Origin: Gammaproteobacteria bacterium
GTDB taxonomy: Bacteria > Pseudomonadota > Gammaproteobacteria > SZUA-152
Direction of reading: 5' to 3'
NCBI GenBank assembly: GCA_011051755.1
Contig: DRKN01000172.1
Span: 1-54,412 of the forward strand
Length of the DNA stretch: 54,412 bases
The position numbers and the translations under genes are program-made. Positions within the stretch are counted from its first letter, which is position 1, and the number at the start of each line of letters is the position of its first letter. The notes below the pieces were generated by a model. That model was given only the letters and a program-made list of their open reading frames with translations, was not told where the DNA came from and searched no databases. Positions 20,391 through 28,853 of the stretch are shown one piece after another.

Positions 20391-20932
20391 GCAGCACCCA
20401 CGACAAACCGACGCTGCTGCTGGTGGATGACGACCCCACCTTTTGCCGCGTGCTTGCCCAGACCCTGGAAAAACGCGATTTCGAGGTCTATACCGCCACC
20501 GACCTGGCCGGCGGGCTGGAACTGGCCGGCGACCACAACCCGGAATACGCCATCATCGACCTACGCATCGGCCACCAATCCGGCCTGGAACTGGTGAAGG
20601 GGCTCAAGGCCATGAACACCGACCTACGCATGGTGATGCTCACTGGCTACGCCAGCATCGCCACCGCCGTGGAAGCCATTAAACTCGGCGCCATTCACTA
20701 CCTCACCAAACCCGCCAGCGCCAATGAAATCATCCATGCCCTGGAGCGCCATGCCGGCGATTCCGCCGTACCCGTGGCGGAAAATCCCCTGTCGGTCAAA
20801 CGTCTGGAATGGGAGCATCTACAGAAAGTGCTGATGGAGAACGACGGCAACATCTCCGCCGCCGCGCGCGCCCTCGGCATGCATCGCCGCACGTTGCAGC
20901 GTAAACTACAGAAAAAGCCCACCAGAACCTGA
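20387..20932 (+). CDS. regA: RegA/PrrA-type response regulator
   Basis: A 181-residue regulator with a receiver domain (LLVDDDPTFCRVL, AIIDLRIGHQSG with the phospho-Asp, MLTGYAS, LTKPAS) and a short Fis-like helix-turn-helix, NISAAARALGMHRRTLQRKL, which is the near-invariant RegA DNA-reading helix. The partner of the kinase encoded just upstream, with which it overlaps by four bases. RegBA systems control respiration, carbon fixation and other electron-transport genes; the adjacent cytochrome/redoxin cassette is a plausible target. Confidence 0.93.
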   Translation: MSSTHDKPTLLLVDDDPTFCRVLAQTLEKRDFEVYTATDLAGGLELAGDHNPEYAIIDLRIGHQSGLELVKGLKAMNTDLRMVMLTGYASIATAVEAIKLGAIHYLTKPASANEIIHALERHAGDSAVPVAENPLSVKRLEWEHLQKVLMENDGNISAAARALGMHRRTLQRKLQKKPTRT

Positions 20933-20934
20933 GT

Positions 20935-21510
20935 ATGATGCAGCAGACAACGGATCATCAGGCGATCACCCAGACCCGGGCATGGATCGACGCCGTGATT
21001 GTGGCGCTGAACTTCTGCCCCTTCGCCCGGCGGGAGTTGGATCGTAACAGCGTCCGCTTCAAGGTAGTCCGTGAGGACTCTCTGGAACAGTACCTGCTCG
21101 CCCTGATCGATGAGTGCATCCTGCTCGACCGGGATCCGGAAATCGAAACCAGCCTGCTGATCCTGGCGCAGGATTTTGCTGCCTTCGATACCTTCCTCGA
21201 CCTGCTGGAAATGGCCAACGCGCTGCTGGTCGAGCAGGGCTATCGGGGAATTTACCAACTCGCCAGCTTCCACCCCGAATACCGCTTTGCCGACGCACCG
21301 GCCGGCGACCCCGCCAATTACACCAATCGTTCACCTTTTCCGCTCCTACACCTGATCCGCGAGTCCAGCATCGAACGCGCCGTGGCCAGCTATCCACAAG
21401 CGGAACTGATTCCCGAACGCAACATGGCCCTGGCGCGTGAAAAAGGCTCGGTAGAAATGCAGGCACTGTTGGCGACCTGCTGCAAAGACAACGGCAGCCG
21501 CAAACGATAA
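20935..21510 (+). CDS. DUF1415 family protein
   Basis: A 191-residue cytosolic protein with the family marks VALNFCPFARRE and YQLASFHPEYRFADAPAGDP..YTNRSPFPLLHLIRE (long conserved blocks). The function of the family is unknown. It starts two bases after regA, so it is the third gene of that operon. Cys-Pro in the first block and a late CC pair (LLATCCKD) could be redox-relevant, but this is speculative. Confidence 0.9.
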   Translation: MMQQTTDHQAITQTRAWIDAVIVALNFCPFARRELDRNSVRFKVVREDSLEQYLLALIDECILLDRDPEIETSLLILAQDFAAFDTFLDLLEMANALLVEQGYRGIYQLASFHPEYRFADAPAGDPANYTNRSPFPLLHLIRESSIERAVASYPQAELIPERNMALAREKGSVEMQALLATCCKDNGSRKR

Positions 21511-21861
21511 ACTATCCCGCTACGCGAAAGCGGAGTACTAGTACTCCATTTCCTACGTAGTTCGTTGGAGTAAGGAACGAACCCCAACGAACTACGGTTT
21601 GGATCAAGCCCGGGATGAGAACGCAGAGGACACAGAGGTGCAAAGGATGCGGAGAAAAAAGCCTTAATTCTCTCTGCCAAAAAGCCTTCGCCAGTGAGTT
21701 ATGAATACACGACTAACATCCCGTTCCCATGAAAGCGCTTTGGAGGCAATCGCTACCGCATAAGTAACACGCGATGGGTGTTGTTTCTGATGCAGGGAGC
21801 TGGCGTGAATAATGAGCAATTTTTTCCGTCCCTACACTAAAGCATGAGGTTTTAATACGCG
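21511..21861. other. intergenic stretch with hairpin repeat
   Basis: Contains the inverted repeat at 21556-21596 and a GAACGCAGAGGACACAGAGG dispersed word that recurs in altered form near 27703. No gene is recognised. Confidence 0.55.
21556..21596. repeat. 13-bp perfect inverted repeat after the regBA operon
   Basis: CGTAGTTCGTTGG at 21556-21568 is matched by CCAACGAACTACG at 21584-21596 around a 15-base loop that itself holds GGAACGAACC. The stem could stop regBA-DUF1415 transcription, but no T-run follows; it may equally be a dispersed palindrome. Confidence 0.6.
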
Positions 21862-22194
21862 ATGAGCAAACAATCAACCACACAGGCAACAAGTCTGTTT
21901 ATAAAGGAGGTCAAGAGAGAGTTTTCTATCCAGCGCGTATTAATGTTTGGCAGCCGGGTCAGGGGTGATGAACACGGCGAGAGCGATATTGATCTTGCTG
22001 TTCTAATGGAAGAGGCAAGTGGCGACTTTTTCAGTCTCAAGATGAAATTGGATGATATCGCCTACGATATCCTGTTGGAAACCGGCATGAGAATACAGGC
22101 GCTGCCGATCTGGCAAAACGAGTGGCAACAGCCTGAGCGTTACAGTAATCCGTATCTCATTAAAAACATTCAACGAGAAGGAGTTGCTTTGTGA
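21862..22194 (+). CDS. MNT-type nucleotidyltransferase (antitoxin of a HEPN/MNT pair)
   Basis: A 110-residue minimal nucleotidyltransferase with the active motif MFGSRVRGDEHGESDIDLAV (GS-x9-10-D-x-D). In HEPN/MNT systems the MNT protein silences the HEPN RNase, in some cases by adding AMP groups to it. The gene overlaps a following GTG-started HEPN frame (GTGA), the usual arrangement, but that frame is cut short. The MNT gene itself looks intact. Confidence 0.9.
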   Translation: MSKQSTTQATSLFIKEVKREFSIQRVLMFGSRVRGDEHGESDIDLAVLMEEASGDFFSLKMKLDDIAYDILLETGMRIQALPIWQNEWQQPERYSNPYLIKNIQREGVAL

Positions 22195-22304
22195 TTACTG
22201 CTGATGAACTCATGACAAAAGCCAGGCGAGCACTCGCTTCGTCACAGTTGCTCTTAACTGAAGAAGATGCAGACGGTACATGCAACAGAGCCTATTACTA
22301 TTAA
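22191..22304 (+). pseudogene. truncated HEPN-domain toxin gene
   Basis: A GTG overlapping the MNT stop opens a frame ITADELMTKARRALAS..LLTEEDADGTCNRAYYY-stop. This is the first helix pair of a HEPN domain; relatives read GxCNRAYYAMFDAA. The sequence departs from the family directly after NRAYY and stops three codons later, about 90 bases before the IS630 transposase gene. The RNase motif (Rx4-6H) near the C-terminus is lost. The remainder is not visible on the other side of the element. Confidence 0.75.
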
Positions 22305-23480
22305 CAGTTGTGTATGTTCTCGCATGAAAACAAGTGTTTTCCCCATGTAACAAGGAGGAACGACTGCGAATATTTACGCAACTATTAATACCTAGACAGC
22401 AGCAAAGGATACAGCTTCATTTCTGAAAAAGGATTTCACTAGCGCCTTATTCTGGGCAATCAACTCCAAGTCGATGAATGTCCTCTCCCACAATGATTCA
22501 CCTTTCTTGAGTGGTGACCTTGCCGTACCCGTCTGTCGAATGTAGTTCCATACCAATTCATCTGGATTAAGATCGGGTGCATAGGGTGGCAGTATGAATA
22601 TACTAAGGCGGCCTTTTAAGCTGGCAACATACTCTTTTACCTTTTTACTCTTATGTACAGGATGGCCGTCCGTAATGACATAGATTGGTTTTTTACGGTT
22701 ACTGATCAAGTCTTTCAAACATTCGATACAAACTTCTGCATTAAAGCGCTCCGTATAAACTCTGTACCAAAAACCGCCGCTGTTCGATAGGGCGGAAATG
22801 GCGTTAATGCCTTGGCGTTGACCACTTGTTTTTACTGTTGGTGTTTGACCTTTTAAGCCCCAGGTTCTCATTAACGGGTCATCTGAACGTATCGATGCCT
22901 CATCTAGCCAGAATATCTCTGCACCTTGTTTTTTGGCGCTTTTTTTGATTTTTGGATAAGTTTCTTCCTTCCATTTCTTTATCTCAGCATCATTCCTTTC
23001 ATAAGCGCGGCGCATCGGTTTTTGTGAGCTAAGCCCTAATCGATAAAGCAAATCACCAACAGCCGTTAAACCAAGATCAATGCTGAACCGGTCTTTGATG
23101 AGGTCGGATACGATTTGCCGAGTCCATAGCCCAAAATCAAATCCGTATTGACGGGGGTCGCCTCCAAGTATCCAGCGCTTAACTTCATCGGCCTCAAAGT
23201 CACTTAGCGCCCTTCCTCTACCGGACCTCGGCTTAGGTGCAAGCGCATCTAGTCCATTTTCTCTTGCGATTCTCAGCCAGCCATAAATGGTTCTATCGCC
23301 AAGTCCATAACTGCGTGTAACTTCACTCGCTGCTTCACCATCAAACACTCTTTGTACAGCCAGCCGCCGTAGAAGATGCTGCTCTTCCGTGGATAATTTT
23401 CTTGCGTCATATTTCATATCTGACATTATCGCATGAATAGAAAGATAATGTACTCTTTATTTCCGACTCATTAGTAGATT
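22300..23480. mobile_element. IS630-type insertion sequence (ends not resolved)
   Basis: The transposase gene plus short flanks. The left limit is put where the HEPN frame breaks and the right limit upstream of the IMPase gene. I could not find convincing terminal inverted repeats; the IS630 group inserts at TA, and TA occurs at both presumed ends, which proves little. Boundaries are approximate. Confidence 0.6.
22392..23426 (-). CDS. IS630-family transposase
   Basis: A 344-residue, apparently complete DDE transposase. The N-terminal part has a helix-turn-helix (SYGLGDRTIYGWLRIAREN) and a second winged region (LGLTAVGDLLYRLGLS). The catalytic triad lies in IFWLDEAS, VITDGHPVHKSK and LPPYAPDLNPDELVWNYI, the standard IS630/Tc1-like D-D-E layout. 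No frameshift is seen, so the element may be active or recently arrived. Confidence 0.93.
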   Translation of the reverse strand: MSDMKYDARKLSTEEQHLLRRLAVQRVFDGEAASEVTRSYGLGDRTIYGWLRIARENGLDALAPKPRSGRGRALSDFEADEVKRWILGGDPRQYGFDFGLWTRQIVSDLIKDRFSIDLGLTAVGDLLYRLGLSSQKPMRRAYERNDAEIKKWKEETYPKIKKSAKKQGAEIFWLDEASIRSDDPLMRTWGLKGQTPTVKTSGQRQGINAISALSNSGGFWYRVYTERFNAEVCIECLKDLISNRKKPIYVITDGHPVHKSKKVKEYVASLKGRLSIFILPPYAPDLNPDELVWNYIRQTGTARSPLKKGESLWERTFIDLELIAQNKALVKSFFRNEAVSFAAV

Positions 23481-23592
23481 TCGCCAACATAGTTCCACAT
23501 GCCGCGTGGGCATGAAAAACCTGCCCACCCTACGGGACTCAATCCAGACAGACCAACAGAAGTTATTTTAAGCTATGCCCATCAAGCACTTC

Positions 23593-24393
23593 ATGATGCC
23601 GGATCTACAGCATGTGCAATCCTTGCTGATCGCCACCGCACGGACAGAGTTGTTGCCCCGCCTCGCGCAGGTATCACGTCAGACCAAGGCCGACGGCAGC
23701 GTCGTCACCGCGGCCGATCTCGCCATGCAGAAACGCCTCACCGCCCGCCTACAGGCACAGTGGCCGTATATCCGCCTTCTCGGTGAAGAAATGTCTGCGG
23801 CGGAACAGACCCACCTGCTCGCCGACAGGCAGCCACTGTGGTGCCTCGATCCTTTGGACGGCACCAGCAATTTTGCCGCCGGCATCCCGTATTTTGCCGT
23901 ATCGCTGGCCCTGATCCAGCAGGGACGGGTGGTGCTGGGGGTGGTCTACGATCCACTACGTGACGAATGCTTTGCCGCCAGCGACGATACGCCGGCCACC
24001 CTCAATGGCGATCCCCTGCAGCGTGCCTGCGCAGACCTCGCCCTGTCCCAGTCCACCGCCGTGGTGGACTTCAAACGCCTGCCGGTACCCCTGGTGGCCC
24101 GTCTGGCCAGCGCGCCACCCTATGCCTCACAACGCAGTTTTGGCGCCGTAGCCCTGGACTGGTGCTGGCTCGCTGCGGGCCGGGGGCATCTTTACCTGCA
24201 CGGCAAACAAAACCTGTGGGACTATGCCGCCGGCCATTTTATCTTCCAGCACACCAGTGGCCATGCCGCCACCCTGACAGGCGAACCCGTATTCACCCCG
24301 GCCTTGCAGGCACGCACGGCGGTCGCCGCCGTGAACAGTGAACTGTTCACGGCTTGGCACGCCTGGTTGCAGACCACGCTCACGGACACCTGA
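23593..24393 (+). CDS. inositol monophosphatase-family phosphatase
   Basis: A 266-residue metal-dependent phosphatase of the IMPase/SuhB/CysQ group. Metal and substrate motifs are LGEEMS, WCLDPLDGTSNFAAG and, near the end, QNLWDYAAG. The substrate cannot be told: 3'-phosphoadenosine phosphate, inositol phosphate and sugar phosphates are all used in this fold. The start is uncertain; ATGs at 23575, 23593 and 23596 are in frame without a strong ribosome site. Single gene between an IS element and a MOSC gene. Confidence 0.85.
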   Translation: MMPDLQHVQSLLIATARTELLPRLAQVSRQTKADGSVVTAADLAMQKRLTARLQAQWPYIRLLGEEMSAAEQTHLLADRQPLWCLDPLDGTSNFAAGIPYFAVSLALIQQGRVVLGVVYDPLRDECFAASDDTPATLNGDPLQRACADLALSQSTAVVDFKRLPVPLVARLASAPPYASQRSFGAVALDWCWLAAGRGHLYLHGKQNLWDYAAGHFIFQHTSGHAATLTGEPVFTPALQARTAVAAVNSELFTAWHAWLQTTLTDT

Positions 24394-24486
24394 ATAAACA
24401 TTCAGGAGCCTGTCCCCTGTTTTTTCGCAAATGGACTGGGTAACCTTCCCACGTCAAAACACAACCACACCTTTAGGAGGCACCGC

Positions 24487-25290
24487 GTGTCGAACCTGCG
24501 CGTCAGTGAACTCAGCATCTACCCGGTCAAATCCCTTGGCGGTATTACCCTGCAACAGTCGGCGGTGGAGCCTTTTGGCCTGCACAACGACCGCCGCTGG
24601 ATGGTGGTGGACGACCGCGACCGTTACCTCACCCAGCGTGAACAGTCACGCATGTGTCTGATCCAGCCCGAGCCCCTGAGCAACGGCCTGCGCCTGTCGA
24701 CGCCGGGCATGGAGGCACTGCAAATCGCCCACACCGCAGAAATGCCGGTTCGCGAGGTCACCGTGTGGGACGACCGCTGCCGCGCGCTGGACTGCGGTGA
24801 CGCGGCCGCCGGATGGTTGGGCCGTTTCCTCGGCATCGACTGCCGGCTGGTCTATTTTCCCGACGACGGCCGGCGCGCGGTGGATCCGGCCTATGCCCGG
24901 GCCGGCGACATCACCGCTTTCAGCGATGGTTTTCCTATTCTGTTGATCACTCAGGCCTCGCTGGACGACCTCAATAGCCGACTGGCCGAACCGCTGTCCA
25001 TGCGCCGTTTCCGGCCCAATCTGGTCATTGACGGGAGCAAGCCCTATGCGGAAGACCAGTGGAAGCGCCTGCGCATCGGCGATCTCACCCTGCGCGTGGT
25101 CAAGCCCTGCAGCCGCTGCATGATCCCCACCATCGATCCCGCCAGCGGCAAGCGCCACGCCGACACCGAACCCCTGCGCACCCTGGCCGCTTACCGCATG
25201 CGCGATCAACGGATTTTTTTCGGCCAGAATGTGATTGCCGATGGTACCGGCCGGCTCGAGGTGGGTCAGCCGGTGGAAGTCCTCGACTAG
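24487..25290 (+). CDS. MOSC-domain protein, YcbX/mARC-like
   Basis: A 267-residue protein with an N-terminal MOSC barrel (SELSIYPVKSLGG, RRWMVVDD) and the molybdenum-cofactor sulfurase C-terminal domain. RVVKPCSRCMIPTIDP holds the cysteine expected to ligate molybdenum in mARC/YcbX proteins. Those reduce N-hydroxylated compounds with an external electron donor. The [2Fe-2S] domain at the end of E. coli YcbX is absent. A GTG start is favoured by AGGAGG six bases upstream. Confidence 0.88.
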   Translation: MSNLRVSELSIYPVKSLGGITLQQSAVEPFGLHNDRRWMVVDDRDRYLTQREQSRMCLIQPEPLSNGLRLSTPGMEALQIAHTAEMPVREVTVWDDRCRALDCGDAAAGWLGRFLGIDCRLVYFPDDGRRAVDPAYARAGDITAFSDGFPILLITQASLDDLNSRLAEPLSMRRFRPNLVIDGSKPYAEDQWKRLRIGDLTLRVVKPCSRCMIPTIDPASGKRHADTEPLRTLAAYRMRDQRIFFGQNVIADGTGRLEVGQPVEVLD

Positions 25291-25466
25291 CGGATGTTGA
25301 TCCCTTAGAGGGGCGTCATCGTATTTCCCTGACAAGCTTTGCACCGTGGCGACGAGACCTTATCCACCCTGCCAACACAGGGCTTGCCGGCCGACCCTGT
25401 TTTGGTGGTATCATTGCCGCCCGCTGAACGGATCGATCAATCGGTTCACTTGCTCAGCGGGTCTCG

Positions 25467-25582
25467 ATGGCGGCTCGTGTCGGTCCCCTCGCAACGATAA
25501 ACTGTGAACCCCGTCAGGCCTGGAAGGGAGCAGCGGCAGCAGTGGATTCGTGTGCCGGGGTGTGGCTGGCATGGGCCGTCTC
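25467..25582 (+). ncRNA. ffs: 4.5S signal recognition particle RNA
   Basis: The conserved hairpin core is present: CGTCAGGCCTGGAAGGGAGC, AGCAGCGGCAGCAG, then GTGTGCCGGGGTGTGGCTGG. Outer sequence GGCGGCTCGTG pairs with CATGGGCCGTC over 11 base pairs (with G-U pairs), which fixes the approximate ends. It sits upstream of dnaX. An ACTGAGT/ACTCAGT stem at 25593-25613 follows and may help end the transcript. Confidence 0.93.
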
Positions 25583-25592
25583 CATTTTCAGG

Positions 25593-25613
25593 ACTGAGTT
25601 TCCAGGACTCAGT
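25593..25613 (+). terminator. possible ffs terminator stem
   Basis: ACTGAGT pairs with ACTCAGT over a seven-base loop directly after the SRP RNA. No T-run follows, so this is a weak candidate. Confidence 0.3.
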
Positions 25614-25705
25614 GAAAAGTCAGTTCCCCTCAATCCTCATTCTACTGTCTCCCGCCACAAAACCCGCTAGAATGGATGGCCTGTCAAACGCAGGTAGCAA
25701 ATTCC

Positions 25706-27649
25706 ATGAGTTATCAGGTTCTGGCGCGCAAATGGCGCCCGCGCAACTTCGCTGAACTGGTCGGTCAGGCGCATGTGCGTCAGGCACTGACCAACGCCCT
25801 GGACAACGACCGTCTGCACCACGCCTTCCTGTTCACCGGCACCCGCGGTGTGGGTAAAACCACCATCGCGCGCATCCTCGCCAAGTCGCTGAATTGCGAA
25901 CAGGGCATCAGTTCCACCCCCTGCGGCCAGTGCGGCACCTGCATGGAGATCAACGAAGGCCGTTATGTCGACCTGATCGAAGTGGATGCCGCCTCGCGCA
26001 CCAAGGTGGACGAAACCCGTGAACTGCTGGAAAATGTGCAGTACGCTCCTACCCGTGGCCGTTACAAGGTCTATCTTATCGATGAGGTACACATGTTCTC
26101 CAACAGCAGCTTCAATGCCCTGTTGAAGACCCTGGAAGAGCCGCCACCGCACGTCAAGTTCCTGCTTGCCACTACCGATCCGCAAAAACTGCCGGTCACC
26201 ATCCTCTCGCGCTGCCTGCAATTCAACCTCAAGCACCTGTCGCCGGAGCAGATTCGTAACCACCTCGGCATGGTACTGGAAAAGGAAGGTATCGTATTTG
26301 ACACCCCGGCCCTCGGCCTCATCGCCCGCGTCGCCGACGGTTCCATGCGTGACGCCCTCAGCCTGCTCGATCAAGCCATCGCCTTCGGTGGTGGCAGCCT
26401 GCGCGAGCCCGATGTGCGCAGCATGCTGGGCAGCATCGAACAACACCACATCATCGACTTGCTCACCGGCCTCGCCGATGGTGACGCCAACGCCCTGCTC
26501 TCACGCATCGCGCAGCTGGCGGAACAGGCACCGGATTTCGCCGGAGTGCTGGCTGAACTGATTTCCACCCTGCACCGTATCGCCCTGGCACAGGCCGTAC
26601 CCGGGGTGGTCAACGACGAAATGGCCGACCGCCAGGCCGTACTGGCACTGGCCGGACGCCTGTCACCGGAAGACGTACAGCTCTACTACCAGATCGCCCT
26701 CATCGGCCGCCGTGACCTGCCCCTCGCCCCCACCCCACGTGGCGGTTTCGAGATGGTACTGCTGCGCATGCTGGCCTTTCGTCCGCACAGCGCCCGAGAC
26801 GATACGCCACCCCGACCCGCCGCCGCACAGCCCACACCGGCAAACCACGGCGCATCGCAGCAGTCAAACCACCCCTCCCCGCCCACTGCACCGCCTGCCA
26901 CGGACGCCTCACGACGCGCCAGCGCCATGGCCGACGTGCGTTCCCAGCTGACCGGCAAGGCAAAGGCGGCAGCGACAAAAAAGACAAAAAAACCGGCAAA
27001 TACCGGTAATGCACCGAGCCAGCCCATCGCACCCCGGGCCATGCCGCCAGCCATCCGGCAAAATCCACCGCCACAGGATCAGTCCCCTGTCACTGACGAT
27101 ATGCCACCGATACCGGACTATATGAAAGAAGAGATTCCCCCGGCCTACGGCAACACCCGGGCCAGTGCCGCCGCCAGCGCCGCCACGGCCGAGAGACACG
27201 AGACACTGGCCGTGGCCGAGCCCGCACCGGCGGCCATTGTCCCCGCAGCCGCCATCGAAGTAGTGCCGGGCCCGGACGAATGGGAATCCCTGGCCACCGC
27301 GCTGGACTTGAAGGGCGTCAACCAGCAATTGGCGTTGAACTGTGCACTGACAAGCCGGCAGGGCAACCACTTCACCCTCAGTCTCGCACCCACCCATGCG
27401 CAGCTGCTGAGCACGGCGCGCGAAAATCTGTTGCGTGAGGCACTGGGCCAACAGCTGGGCGAGACCGTCACCCTCAGCATCAACGTGGAACAGACCGGCA
27501 ACACCAGCCCGGCGACGCGCCAGAAACAGCGCCAGGCCGCACGCCAGCGTCAGGCCGAGGCCAGCATCGAGCAGGATCACACCGTGCAGGCCCTGCGCGA
27601 GACCTTCGCCGCACAGATCAATCCCGGCTCCGTGCAGCCCGTTGATTGA
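25706..27649 (+). CDS. dnaX: DNA polymerase III clamp-loader subunit gamma/tau
   Basis: A 647-residue tau-length protein. The ATPase start has LARKWRPRNFAELVGQ, Walker A GTRGVGKTTIAR, a zinc module (CGQCGTC with Cys upstream at LNCEQG), Walker B YLIDEVHMFS and sensor 1 LLATTDPQK. Domain III follows to about residue 365, then a Pro/Ala-rich linker, then the tau domains that bind helicase and polymerase alpha (PDEWESLATALDLKGVNQQL). The start at 25706 is chosen since relatives begin MSYQVLARKWRP. Codons 424-429 contain two slippery heptamers described separately. The gene is followed by ybaB and recR. Confidence 0.97.
   Translation: MSYQVLARKWRPRNFAELVGQAHVRQALTNALDNDRLHHAFLFTGTRGVGKTTIARILAKSLNCEQGISSTPCGQCGTCMEINEGRYVDLIEVDAASRTKVDETRELLENVQYAPTRGRYKVYLIDEVHMFSNSSFNALLKTLEEPPPHVKFLLATTDPQKLPVTILSRCLQFNLKHLSPEQIRNHLGMVLEKEGIVFDTPALGLIARVADGSMRDALSLLDQAIAFGGGSLREPDVRSMLGSIEQHHIIDLLTGLADGDANALLSRIAQLAEQAPDFAGVLAELISTLHRIALAQAVPGVVNDEMADRQAVLALAGRLSPEDVQLYYQIALIGRRDLPLAPTPRGGFEMVLLRMLAFRPHSARDDTPPRPAAAQPTPANHGASQQSNHPSPPTAPPATDASRRASAMADVRSQLTGKAKAAATKKTKKPANTGNAPSQPIAPRAMPPAIRQNPPPQDQSPVTDDMPPIPDYMKEEIPPAYGNTRASAAASAATAERHETLAVAEPAPAAIVPAAAIEVVPGPDEWESLATALDLKGVNQQLALNCALTSRQGNHFTLSLAPTHAQLLSTARENLLREALGQQLGETVTLSINVEQTGNTSPATRQKQRQAARQRQAEASIEQDHTVQALRETFAAQINPGSVQPVD
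26977..27009 (+). promoter_or_regulatory. predicted programmed -1 frameshift site in dnaX
   Basis: Codons ACA AAA AAG ACA AAA AAA CCG contain A_AAA_AAG (26977-26983), the E. coli dnaX slippery heptamer, and A_AAA_AAA (26986-26992). In the -1 frame both lead to a TAA at 27007-27009, giving a 434-residue product; E. coli gamma has 431. A short ACCGG/CCGGT stem follows the second heptamer, and AAAGG lies ten bases before the first, where E. coli has a stimulatory Shine-Dalgarno-like word. Confidence 0.75.
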
Positions 27650-27702
27650 CCATTTGCTAGCGCAGGAACGGGCCATCAGACCCGCGATAAAAGACCCTTT
27701 GC

Positions 27703-27800
27703 CACAGAGGCACGGAGAACACAGAAAAATAATGGATTTGTTTTTCGCCATGCCCTCTGCACCTCTACGGCAAGCAAGACGTATTTCGCGGGCATGGCCC
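27703..27800. repeat. ACAGAGGCACGGAGAACACAG dispersed-repeat remnant
   Basis: The CCACAGAGGCACGGAGAACAC word and a later CCTCTGCACCTCTACGGC partner recall a widespread dispersed repeat of gammaproteobacterial intergenic DNA. A related piece is at 21630. It fills the gap between dnaX and ybaB. Confidence 0.45.
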
Positions 27801-27906
27801 GCTGCGACAAAAACCCTTGGGAACAGGCGGGTCAAAAACCTGAATCATTACCCCTCCCTCAGGTATAATCCCCGCCCGTTGTAAACCAAAAATGAGGTGA
27901 GACATC

Positions 27907-28233
27907 ATGATGAAAGGTGGTCTTGGCAAGCTCATGAAGCAGGCCCAGGAAATGCAGGAAAATATGAAAAAGGCCCAGGAAGAGCTGGCCAACATGGAGG
28001 TCACCGGCCAGTCCGGCGGCGGCATGGTCAACGTGGTCATGACCGGGCGTCATGACGTCAAGCGCGTGTCTATCGACGATAGTCTGATGGGCGACGATAA
28101 GGAAATGCTCGAAGACCTGCTGGCCGCTGCGGTGAACGATGCCGTGCGTCAGGTAGAAAGCAACACACAGGAAAAAATGTCCGGCATGACGGCAGGCATC
28201 AATCTTCCAGATGGCTTTAAGATGCCATTTTAA
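27907..28233 (+). CDS. ybaB: YbaB/EbfC nucleoid-associated protein
   Basis: A 108-residue dimeric DNA-binding protein. The N-terminal helix is Met/Gln/Lys-rich ([20 protein letters not shown]), then [21 protein letters not shown] and the C-terminal [18 protein letters not shown] lies upstream of the ATG. It stands between dnaX and recR, as in E. coli. Confidence 0.97.
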   Translation: MMKGGLGKLMKQAQEMQENMKKAQEELANMEVTGQSGGGMVNVVMTGRHDVKRVSIDDSLMGDDKEMLEDLLAAAVNDAVRQVESNTQEKMSGMTAGINLPDGFKMPF

Positions 28234-28256
28234 CTCACTGTTATTTCTCAACAACC

Positions 28257-28853
28257 TTGGAATTCAGCCCCCTCATCTGCCGCCTCATCGAGGATCTGCG
28301 CTGCCTGCCCGGCGTTGGTCCGAAGTCAGCGCAGCGCATGGCCTTCCACCTGCTGGAACACGACCGCGAGGGCGCTGTGCAACTCGCCCGCTCCTTGCAA
28401 AAGACCGTGGAAAAAATTGGCCATTGCCACCACTGCCGCACCCTGAGTGAAACGGACACCTGCCCGCTGTGCGCCAACGCCAGCCGCGACCAGGGCCTGC
28501 TGTGCGTGGTGGAATCCCCCGCCGATGTGCGCGCCATCGAGCAATCCACCGCTTACCGCGGCCTGTACTTCGTCCTCATGGGTCACCTTTCGCCACTGGA
28601 CGGCATCGGCCCACAGGAGATCGGCCTGGATCAGTTGGAGGCGCGTCTTGCCAACGGCGGGATCAACGAGGTGATCCTCGCCACCAATCCCACCGTGGAA
28701 GGCGAGGCCACCGCCCACTACATCCGCGAAATAGTGCATGCCCAGGGCATCCGCAGCACCCGCATCGCGCACGGCGTGCCCCTCGGTGGTGAACTGGAAT
28801 ACGTCGATGGCGGCACCCTCTCCCACGCCTTTGCCGGTCGTCGCGACATCTGA
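28257..28853 (+). CDS. recR: recombination mediator RecR
   Basis: A 198-residue RecFOR component that loads RecA on gapped DNA. It has a helix-hairpin-helix ([20 protein letters not shown]), a four-Cys zinc finger ([16 protein letters not shown]), a Toprim domain ([15 protein letters not shown]) and a Walker-B-like end. The start is TTG at 28257: the residues after it align with the usual MxxSPL start, and no ATG is available upstream. No clear ribosome site is seen, so translation may depend on ybaB, whose stop is 23 bases upstream. Confidence 0.96.
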   Translation: MEFSPLICRLIEDLRCLPGVGPKSAQRMAFHLLEHDREGAVQLARSLQKTVEKIGHCHHCRTLSETDTCPLCANASRDQGLLCVVESPADVRAIEQSTAYRGLYFVLMGHLSPLDGIGPQEIGLDQLEARLANGGINEVILATNPTVEGEATAHYIREIVHAQGIRSTRIAHGVPLGGELEYVDGGTLSHAFAGRRDI

